From Nephromyces sp. MM_2019 (Eukaryota; Apicomplexa; Aconoidasida; Nephromycida): 10,175 bases of DNA. The notes under the pieces were generated by a model. It saw only the letters and a program-made list of their open reading frames with translations. It did not search any database and had not been told where the DNA came from. The position numbers and the translations under genes were made by a program. The DNA lies in contig JADHZB010001467.1 in the NCBI GenBank assembly GCA_015657535.1, positions 3,278 through 13,452 of the forward strand, given 5' to 3'. The stretch's first letter is position 1, and each line of letters starts with the position of its first letter. Below, in pieces: positions 7,501 through 10,175 of the stretch.

Positions 7501-10136
7501 ACAAATCGCACACACACCACACAAAACACACACAGCACAACAAACACAACACACACACAGACACACACAGCATATATAGCATACATATACATGTAAGAAA
7601 AAAAACATCCATAAAACTCAAATTTTCCCAGAATTTGAGATCCGAAAAAGGAGTGATAAACGAAAGAAAACGCCAGTCCGGAAACATATAATTAAGCACA
7701 TCTCAAAGAGGAAATAGCAAGCAGATTTTCGCACACCCCATCACTGTGCGTGTATAGCACAAACTAACCCGCTCCTTGTGTATTCCATAAAGTTCTGGAT
7801 CTTTAAGGCATTCCCAGCGATTGAAGGGGGCTTTAGGCAAGCCCCTCATCTCACCATTAAACTTTGGGCCTCCCCCAACTTCATTGCTCTCACCTTCAAG
7901 ACTCATAGTGATACTGAAAAAGAGCAAAAGGAGAAAAGGCACACACGCAACATTCATGGGGGCAGGCAAAGTAAAAGATCTCCTCTAGAGTTCAGCAATC
8001 TACTGGACGGCATCATCGAGGGTCTCTGCCAAGTGCTACACACTACACTTTTGATTCCAACCCTCCCTCTATAAACAGGGGAAAAACTCAGCTTCTTACC
8101 AAACATGGTATACAGGCACACACAAATTGCATTCACCAAGGAAGATCGCTTACACATAAAGTATCCAAAGACTTCACTTCCCGCCTAAACATCACTTCTA
8201 CTACGTTAAATTCCCCTCTTTTTCGATGAAGATGTTTCTCTGCGAAAACATTTTCCCTCTTCCACATTCTCTTGTTGATTCTCCAACACTTTCGCCTCAT
8301 TGCACTCTTTTATTTCATAGTATTTTCTTATAAATTTCCCCATGTGTCCCCATCAAAGGCCCTCATATAAGTCCTCCTTTTCTTCACATAAAGTGGGAAA
8401 CTAAAGAGTACTACTGAGGAGAAAAAGTGAAGCTGAGCCTCTTTTTCAAGAAAATACCTTCAAAACAGAAAACTACAAACTTTCCCGCTACACACCAAGC
8501 AGTTTCCTTTGTGAAGATATCTACATTTGTCCTAGGGGTGTTTTTGAGAGAAATTCTACGATTTTTTATGTATTTTTTCCCTGTGCATCTACATTCACTC
8601 ACAGGCTCCTTTCTGCACTAATTCTACCCTTTCCTGCATTCTCTCCCGCTTGATCTACCCTTTTTAATACAAAAAAAGACGAAACTTGTAACCCCGCTAC
8701 TTCTTCATCTAATATTCCAAACAAATGAACAATTAGCTTTCTATAAGTATTTTCAAGGTATCAGAGGAAAAGAAGTAAGAAACATTTGCAAACGAATGAA
8801 ATCCACAAAAATTTACTTTCAAGAAACTTCACCCTCTTGAAAAAAGGCGAAAAAAGGAGGAGAAAGACGAAGAGGGAAATGAACATGAAGATGAAGAGGA
8901 AGATGAAGATGAACACAAAGATTATGAAGACAGATACAAAGATGAAGAGGAGAGCTAACCTCCACAGGCAAGTAAAACTGCCAACGAGATCACGAAGAAA
9001 TCATCTTCTATTCAGCTTCTTCTACAAAGCAAAAGTCCGTACTTTTTAAGATGCGGGGTTTATAAATAGCACCTTGAAGCAAGCCTTGAAGACACTTTTG
9101 AAAGTTGATAATATGCACGCCATATCATAACAAATAGCGGAATCTTCGCAGCTTACCTTTAGAATAGGGGGTGGCGCGCACGCACAGGAGGGCGCTCATA
9201 TGTCTGTTGACAAATAGGGGAAACACACACAGAGACGCGCAGGAACATGTGCGCACACATTCAAAATTGTGCTTACGCACACACTCCACATACCCAATAG
9301 CACTCGCACTCACGTTGTCAACCTATTAGCACACACATACACCATACAAAACCAACAGCACACACACCCAACAACACACAAACCCACACCACACACAGAT
9401 ATCTCCCAAACTACCGGTGATACACACTAGATATTGATTTATACGTCTAATCTTATCGCATGCTATTCTTTGGATAATTTTACTGCTATAGTAGCTATCC
9501 AATTGTTCACACACACACACACACACTAAGCCTCTTCAACTACTCGATAGATAAAACCCAAGAAAACCTCCAGAAGCAGCAAGAGAGTGTCAAATAGTTG
9601 GCTTCAGTATAGTTTTATGAGCTTTCGGTGGGTATAGAAGGTTGGAATGATGACTCTGAAGGATACTCCGCTGATGTACGATTTGCGTTTGTGTGTGTGC
9701 TAGTGTATCTATTTGTGCGTGTTTGGACGTCTATTTGTGTGTGCGCTCGTGCGTTTATATGTGTGTGCTTATTCGCATCCCTGTGGAATATGATTACATT
9801 GCCAATGAAAAGCATAAGCTCTGTGCTGCTTTCTGCTTCATCCTTCTTTTGCAGAGCTTAAATAAAGTGTGAAATCCTGTAATTGGTGTATGTATACTGT
9901 AAATTCCCTAATAGTGGAGATGAAGTGAAGGGTTTCTACTTACAAATGGTGTTTTTTCCTGTTAATGCTGTAGGAGTCGCGCGAAACTTCCAAACGAAAA
10001 GCAAAATGAGCTGAGTTTGAGGCTTATGAAGGCAATTTATATCTCAGAACTCAGGTTGACGTGGCTGCCACAATATGGATGCTAAAGCATTGCTATAATA
10101 AGCGATAATTTGTGAAAAAGCAGCCCTTTTTAGCAG
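152..10136 (-). CDS. Spliced gene model: C2-domain membrane protein with a giant Ser/Glu-rich insert (partial at both ends)
   Basis: This is a composite of 16 proposed exons on the minus strand, listed separately below, totalling 5160 nt or 1720 codons. Seen: each exon has an open frame, most have a pyrimidine-rich AG acceptor and a GT donor, and donor/acceptor phases agree at all junctions. Order of parts: short N-terminal exons, linker, C2 domain, about 1100 residues of Ser/Glu/Gly/Ala-rich sequence, amphipathic helix, two membrane segments, acidic tail. Known: C2 domains bind phospholipids, often with calcium, and when joined to a membrane anchor they serve in membrane tethering or fusion (ferlins, synaptotagmins, MCTPs). 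Inferred: a membrane-anchored lipid-binding protein, perhaps at the ER or in secretion. No start or stop codon is in the window. The 5' third could be a separate gene, because exon 8400-8154 has in-frame stops in the expected frame. Confidence 0.6.
371..397. repeat. (TTC)9 / (GAA)9 trinucleotide run inside an exon
   Basis: Nine perfect TTC triplets on the plus strand encode nine consecutive Glu on the minus strand, in the acidic tail. The tract is in frame, so length change would alter only the Glu count. All nine codons are GAA, which suggests recent slippage rather than old selection for acidity. Confidence 0.9.
590..1107 (-). other. Intron with G-rich and CA-rich tracts
   Basis: Bounded by donor GTAAGC at 1107 (exon ends CTACTC) and the TTGCAG acceptor at 590. 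It holds a G-rich block at 691-752, a (CA)n run at 884-905 and scattered ACACAC/CACACCAAA words from 940 to 1060. I see no convincing additional exon here. Confidence 0.65.
691..752. repeat. G/T-rich imperfect repeat (26-bp period, two copies)
   Basis: The word GTTTGCGGGTGGGTGT occurs starting at 701 and at 727. The flanks are further GTGTGGG words. Several GGG runs in a short span on the plus strand make G-quadruplex formation conceivable; this would be on the non-template side relative to a plus transcript, not in the minus-strand mRNA. It is intronic for the model gene. Confidence 0.7.
1108..1243 (-). CDS. Exon: first membrane segment of the C-terminal hairpin
   Basis: Acceptor TTTTTTCTGCGTTTAG ends at 1244 and the donor is CTC|GTAAGC at 1107. 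The exon is 136 nt, phase 2 in and phase 0 out. It encodes an aromatic/charged lead-in (RHFCRYYSEISGLPQF), then FYMAFSLVLMFWLTFFVEV, a short charged turn with SRFP, then IFIILL, which runs straight into IILFLLLI of the next exon. The result is two hydrophobic segments separated by only about six residues. Close spacing of this kind fits a re-entrant or reticulon-like hairpin better than two independent spans. MCTP proteins have a similarly placed C-terminal pair (known); homology is not shown here. Confidence 0.75.
1244..1546 (-). other. Intron containing a pure (GT)n run
   Basis: Runs from donor GTGAAG at 1546 to the TTTAG acceptor at 1244. It contains the plus-strand GT run at 1505-1527, so the sense strand here carries CA. 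Near the 3' end a pyrimidine-rich stretch (TTTCTTCAACTATTTTTTCTG) precedes the acceptor. No further coding segment was found. Confidence 0.6.
1489..1527. repeat. (GT)n microsatellite with GC interruptions
   Basis: A perfect GT run covers about 1505-1527, preceded by GTGCGTGAGTGCGTGTGC. Alternating purine-pyrimidine sequence of this kind can adopt Z-DNA under supercoiling (known property). It sits close to the donor of exon 1603-1547. Confidence 0.9.
1547..1603 (-). CDS. Small exon: amphipathic helix before the membrane hairpin
   Basis: Acceptor CATCTGCCTTTGCTGCAG ends at 1604; the donor is TTTCC|GTGAAG at 1546. The exon is 57 nt, phase 2 at both ends, so it can be skipped without changing frame. 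It encodes RLNDFKKFQEDLTEMMSF, which has a clear heptad-like alternation of hydrophobic and charged residues and is followed by P from the junction codon. A helix directly in front of a membrane pair is also seen in the C-terminal region of plant MCTPs (known family feature); whether this is related is inference. The donor is only moderate, which lowers confidence. Confidence 0.65.
1604..2275 (-). other. Large satellite-filled intron
   Basis: Joins the giant exon (donor TT|GTACGT at 2275) to exon 1603-1547. About two thirds of it is the CA/CCCACACA array at 1826-2266. The remaining 1604-1825 is ordinary intron sequence with a good terminal pyrimidine tract. The giant reading frame runs on through the array as a Cys/Val/Gly/Trp string, which is a repeat artefact rather than protein. 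Confidence 0.65.
1826..2266. repeat. CA/CCCACACA satellite with 14-bp and longer units
   Basis: Three layers are visible. First, 1850-1970 contains a duplicated block carrying CATACTCATCAAAACATACA, the second copy about 69 bp after the first. Second, 1968-2047 is a tandem array of a 14-bp unit ACACACAAAAACCC, about six copies. Third, 2040-2266 is CCCACACA/CCCACACACA with irregular spacing. The graded change from complex to simple suggests growth by slippage and local duplication. No stop codons occur for long stretches in several frames, which produces spurious open frames on both strands. Confidence 0.9.
2276..5611 (-). CDS. Giant exon: about 1110 residues, Ser/Glu/Gly/Ala-rich, with an ordered island and hydrophobic stretch
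   Basis: The acceptor CTCTTCAACCCCTCAG ends at 5612. The donor is probably AGTTT|GTACGT at 2275, chosen because it is in phase 2 and abuts the satellite. The exon begins LDFSDCITHEASDSGVFK and stays open for 3336 nt, which cannot be chance. Composition is strongly biased to Ser, Glu, Asp, Gly, Ala and Lys, as in disordered linkers. A non-biased island lies at about 3534-3395 (SFEDFVDEVNTLKKQGKTY, then DLEGGLTDRLKRGRAYDLLI), followed by an aromatic hydrophobic run at 3354-3270. The end (SLWIESSDFVYKALS) again looks folded and leads into the helix exon. I recognise no named domain. Frame is kept through G runs of 11 and 9 bases. Confidence 0.85.
3270..3354 (-). other. Possible membrane segment inside the giant exon
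   Basis: Codons here read AFYAWRKLFFLFIRWLFVHV followed by LGHMLCLIEG. There are about 20 hydrophobic/aromatic residues, but with Arg, Lys and His inside, so it may be an in-plane amphipathic helix rather than a true span. It stands out sharply against the polar Ser/Glu background. A short intron (GTGCGT to TTATTAG, 43 nt) could be drawn across it, but that would shift the frame into a stop within about 15 codons, so I keep it as coding. Confidence 0.45.
4625..4669. repeat. C9 and C11 homopolymer tracts in coding sequence
   Basis: Plus-strand C runs at 4625-4633 (9 bases) and 4659-4669 (11 bases) are G runs in the giant exon, read as Gly-Gly-Gly within VMGGGVS and KEGGGEE. The frame is open on both sides, so the assembled lengths are consistent with coding. 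Tracts of this length are prone to slippage and to sequencing error. Confidence 0.9.
5612..6192 (-). other. Intron (or intron-exon-intron) between C2 domain and giant exon
   Basis: Starts at donor GA|GTAAGT (6192) and ends at CCCCTCAG (5612). TG runs lie near its 5' end (6120-6180) and at 5980-5990, with another at about 5690-5700. A 201-nt segment at 6081-5881 could be an additional exon. The giant frame stays open back to about 5777, but there its composition is pyrimidine-rich like a splice tract. Confidence 0.6.
5881..6081 (-). CDS. Optional exon, 67 codons, hydrophobic
   Basis: The segment runs from TGTATGCAG| (ending at 6082) to GCGGA|GTAACC (5880). Its phase is 2 at both ends, so including or skipping it leaves the frame intact. 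It reads MDDFCALSDAVSSSLLTYLL, then Val/Cys-rich sequence derived from a TG run, then QKYSLLKLLLACLYKND. Acceptor and donor are mediocre and part of the sequence is microsatellite, so this may be intron. If real, it would insert a hydrophobic segment right after the C2 domain. Confidence 0.3.
6193..6332 (-). CDS. Exon: C-terminal half of the C2 domain
   Basis: Acceptor GGCTATTGTCTTCGCAG ends at 6333; donor ATAGA|GTAAGT at 6192. The exon is 140 nt, phase 0 in and 2 out. It encodes STISFELRDWDDTPGVVG, then MDDKIGYVDIPLQSI and IPNKLYLIE. This is the classic C2 strand-6/loop-3/strand-7 signature: D-W-D, a short loop, D-D-K-I-G, then a beta strand. The Asp residues of loop 3 that normally ligand calcium (known) are all present. 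This is the most secure functional clue in the window. Confidence 0.85.
6333..6820 (-). other. Phase-0 intron splitting the C2 domain, mostly minisatellite
   Basis: Starts at GAG|GTTAGA (donor at 6820) and ends at CTTCGCAG. Positions 6363-6720 are the 12-bp array. Joining the flanks gives NDRIEVE|VRQPRSTISFEL, a continuous C2 beta-strand region, which supports both splice sites. Confidence 0.8.
6363..6720. repeat. 12-bp minisatellite GGACACACACAC with variants
   Basis: About 29 units of GGACACACACAC, with the variant CTGACACACACA interspersed near 6400-6490. A longer variant unit containing GGACACGCACCAACACAC appears at about 6500 and 6584, and a related form (GGACACACACCAACAC) at about 6628. 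Recurrence of the variant about 84 bp apart points to higher-order duplication. Because 12 is a multiple of 3 and the unit lacks stops in most frames, it creates long false open frames on both strands (Thr/His/Asp on plus, Cys/Val/Ser on minus). The array lies wholly within the C2-splitting intron and fades into (CA)n at 6690-6770. Confidence 0.92.
6821..6939 (-). CDS. Exon: N-terminal half of the C2 domain
   Basis: Acceptor TGTGTGCTTCTGCTACAG ends at 6940; donor GAG|GTTAGA at 6820. The exon is 119 nt, phase 1 in and 0 out. It encodes SVVLNEEELFQTLPVNVLS and then DGQAHSLNYNISLNDRIEVE. The alternation fits C2 strands 3 to 5, with the NYNISLND part where the N-P-x-W-N region usually lies. Joined to exon 6332-6193 it gives a complete C2 C-terminal two thirds. 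The Asp usually found in loop 1 before P-Y is absent (LLPYI instead of DPYV). Confidence 0.83.
6940..7224 (-). other. Intron with TG-rich 5' end
   Basis: Opens with GTAAGTGTGTGTTATG, so a UG run follows the donor at once, and ends at GCTACAG. The middle shows no convincing open segment with splice sites. Confidence 0.7.
7225..7303 (-). CDS. Exon: start of the C2 domain
   Basis: Acceptor ACGCTGCTTTGCAG ends at 7304 (an alternative CTCAG at 7325 would add seven residues, AGYAALQ). The donor is CATATA|GTAAGT at 7224. The exon is 79 nt, phase 0 in and 1 out. It reads LGFTSYRQDLPAPSFLINSN and then APLLPY, leading into ISVVLNEEE of the next exon. This corresponds to C2 strands 1-2 and loop 1. The usual loop-1 Asp residues are missing, so calcium binding, if any, would rest on loop 3 alone. 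Confidence 0.75.
7304..7768 (-). other. Intron rich in TG words
   Basis: Donor CGG|GTTAGT at 7768, acceptor TTTGCAG at 7304. The sense strand carries many TGTGTG and TGTTG words over 7420-7580 but no strict tandem unit. A minus-strand open frame across it is Cys/Val-rich and is a by-product of TG content. Confidence 0.7.
7769..7913 (-). CDS. Exon: conserved-looking linker before the C2 domain
   Basis: A very strong acceptor (CCTTTTCTCCTTTTGCTCTTTTTCAG) ends at 7914; donor GAGCGG|GTTAGT at 7768. The exon is 145 nt, phase 2 in and 0 out. It encodes ITMSLEGESNEVGGGPKFNG and then EMRGLPKAPFNRWECLKDPE with LYGIHKER. The mix of Trp, Cys, Pro and charged residues looks like folded protein. An in-frame ATG (MSLEGE) could serve as a start if the gene begins here, but the upstream exon fits by phase. 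I do not recognise the domain. Confidence 0.75.
8004..8035 (-). CDS. Microexon, 32 nt
   Basis: Lies between GTGTGTAG (ending at 8036) and CCA|GTAGAT (donor at 8003), phase 0 in and 2 out. It encodes HLAETLDDAVH with the junction codon. Joined to its neighbours it gives SLDTLCHLAETLDDAVHITM, a smooth helix-like sequence. The acceptor lacks an adjacent pyrimidine tract (the nearest is some 40 nt upstream), so the call rests mainly on phase and on the coding look of the peptide. Confidence 0.5.
8154..8400 (-). CDS. Exon with unresolved reading frame
   Basis: The acceptor is CTCTTTAG (ending at 8401), just after a strong CTTTTTCTCCTCAG. The donor is TTATGT|GTAAGC at 8153. Purine-rich and coding-like throughout. 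The frame demanded by the neighbours reads FPLYVKKRRTYMRAFDGDTW, then meets TAA at 8330-8328 and at 8312-8310, then is open again (MRRKCWRINKRMWK to EVMFRREVKSLDTLC). Between the stops another frame is open (KFIRKYYEIKECNEA and on). Explanations: a small intron, two compensating indels (G4 runs occur near both switch points), or the end of one gene and start of another. The last part, 8306-8154, is the better supported. Confidence 0.35.
8603..8708 (-). CDS. Exon: beta-rich segment of unknown family
   Basis: Acceptor GTTTGGAATATTAG ends at 8709; a very good donor AGCCT|GTGAGT lies at 8602. The exon is 106 nt, phase 1 in and 2 out. It encodes DEEVAGLQVSSFFVLKRVDQ and then AGENAGKGRISAERSL. An alternative acceptor (CTTATAG at 8741) would add KLIVHLFGIL and change the incoming phase to 2. 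Alternating hydrophobics in LQVSSFFVLKRV suggest a beta strand, possibly of another C2-like domain, but I cannot confirm that. Confidence 0.6.
8709..9156 (-). other. Intron with long pyrimidine tract on the sense strand
   Basis: From donor AAAG|GTAAGC (9156) to the acceptor at 8709. From about 8824 to 8955 the minus strand is almost all C/T (CTTCATCTTCATCTTCCTC words), so the plus strand reads GAAGATGAAGAG. A possible microexon follows that tract (AGGGTGAAGTTTCTTGAAA then GTAAAT), but its phase does not fit. There are no CA/TG repeats here, unlike the other introns. Confidence 0.5.
9157..9203 (-). CDS. Small exon, 47 nt
   Basis: Acceptor TTTCCCCTATTTGTCAACAG ends at 9204 and donor CTAAAG|GTAAGC is at 9156; both are good. 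Only one frame is open, phase 2 in and 1 out, encoding HMSALLCVRATPYSK. The internal ATG could be a translation start if the gene begins here. Next exon by phase: 8708-8603. Confidence 0.5.
9204..9425 (-). other. Intron with TG words
   Basis: Begins GTGTATCACCGG and contains several TGTGTG stretches over 9320-9400. Donor choice in this GT-rich stretch is uncertain: GTs at 9427, 9425 and 9423 and GTAGTT slightly downstream all compete. The one at 9425 was chosen for phase. Confidence 0.45.
9426..9485 (-). CDS. Small exon: basic helix
   Basis: Acceptor GCTACTATAG ends at 9486 (an alternative GGATAG would add three residues). The exon is 60 nt, phase 2 at both ends. It encodes SKIIQRIACDKIRRINQYLV, a regular amphipathic, positively charged helix pattern. 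The upstream sequence is (TG)n rather than a good pyrimidine tract, but peptide quality and phase support it. Confidence 0.5.
9527..9601 (-). CDS. Small exon: hydrophobic helix
   Basis: Lies between TATACTGAAG (ending at 9602) and GGCTTA|GTGTGT (donor at 9526), where the donor is itself the first GT of a (GT)n run. The exon is 75 nt, phase 2 at both ends. It encodes QLFDTLLLLLEVFLGFIYRV and then VEEAY, continuing to SKIIQRIA. The run LLLLLEVFLGFIY is hydrophobic but carries one Glu, so it may be a buried helix rather than a membrane span. Confidence 0.45.
9602..9943 (-). other. Intron; sense strand carries CA rather than TG
   Basis: From donor CATTT|GTAAGT (9943) to the acceptor at 9602. The plus strand has GTGTGTGTGC-type words from 9690 to 9770. 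A plus-strand open frame at 9628-9861 crosses these repeats. It ends shortly after an acceptor-like CTTCTTTTGCAG on the plus strand, so a gene on the other strand here cannot be wholly excluded. Confidence 0.45.
9944..10010 (-). CDS. Small exon: beta-rich segment
   Basis: Acceptor AAGCCTCAAACTCAG ends at 10011; a strong donor ACCATTT|GTAAGT is at 9943. The exon is 67 nt, phase 1 in and 2 out. It encodes HFAFRLEVSRDSYSINRKKH. The alternation in FAFRLEVSRDSYSI is typical of a beta hairpin. Another frame is also open but reads less like protein. No family recognised. Confidence 0.5.
10061..10136 (-). CDS. Small exon at the right edge
   Basis: Acceptor GCTGATCGTTTCAG ends at 10137. The exon encodes LLKRAAFSQIIAYYSNALAS and then ILWQP, which looks like a folded helix. 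The donor CCAC|GTCAAC (10060) is weak and the following intron would be only 50 nt, much shorter than the others. The frame otherwise stops at TGA about ten codons later. The upstream part of the gene lies outside the window. Confidence 0.42.
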
Positions 10137-10175
10137 CTGAAACGATCAGCATACATACAAAAACCCAGCCTTCTC

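Noticed and set aside
8786..9049. Plus-strand Lys/Met/Arg-rich frame from an ATG
   Set aside because: A frame-shifted reading of GATGAAGA-type repeats; composition is implausible and it is antisense to an intron pyrimidine tract.
9628..9861. Plus-strand frame starting GIEGWNDDSEGYSAD
   Set aside because: It soon runs into TG-repeat-derived Val/Cys sequence; minus-strand exons on both sides fit by phase. Not fully excluded, as stated under the intron 9602-9943.
1..10175. Defence system, mobile element, tRNA/rRNA or integrated virus
   Set aside because: Looked for transposase, reverse transcriptase, terminal repeats and structured RNA on both strands; found none.

Overview
The window looks like nuclear DNA of a eukaryotic protist. 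Nothing bacterial is visible: no operon spacing and no ribosome binding sites. The lower strand carries a series of short open segments, each bounded by a pyrimidine tract plus AG and by GTAAGT/GTGAGT-like donors. They are separated by introns full of CA/TG microsatellites. One very long serine- and acid-rich exon, small exons elsewhere, and a C2 domain feeding into low-complexity sequence recall apicomplexans (coccidian-like). That placement is a guess from style, not from a recognised marker gene.

My reading is that most or all of the window is ONE minus-strand gene, entering at the right edge and leaving at the left edge. In 5'->3' order the exons are about 10136-10061, 10010-9944, 9601-9527, 9485-9426, 9203-9157, 8708-8603, 8400-8154 (unresolved), 8035-8004, 7913-7769, 7303-7225, 6939-6821, 6332-6193, (optional 6081-5881), 5611-2276, 1603-1547, 1243-1108 and 589-152. 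Intron phases agree at every junction and the pieces sum to 5160 nt, exactly 1720 codons. This is strong internal support, but exon choice was by eye. The weak spot is 8400-8154, where the expected frame has two TAA codons; a boundary between two genes there is possible.

Predicted product, N to C: small unassigned exons with one hydrophobic helix; a conserved-looking linker; a C2 domain split over exons 7303-7225, 6939-6821 and 6332-6193; a segment of about 1100 residues rich in Ser, Glu, Gly and Ala, holding one island of ordered sequence and a hydrophobic stretch; then an amphipathic helix, two closely spaced membrane segments, and an acidic Ser/Glu-rich tail. C2 modules followed by a C-terminal membrane hairpin resemble the layout of MCTP-type tethering proteins. 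The giant low-complexity insert between C2 and hairpin is unusual.

The rest is intron sequence and repeats: a 21-bp minisatellite at the left edge, a 440-bp CA/CCCACACA satellite, a 12-bp GGACACACACAC-type minisatellite of about 350 bp inside the intron that splits the C2 domain, and several CA/TG runs. I saw no tRNA, rRNA, CRISPR array, transposase or viral gene.
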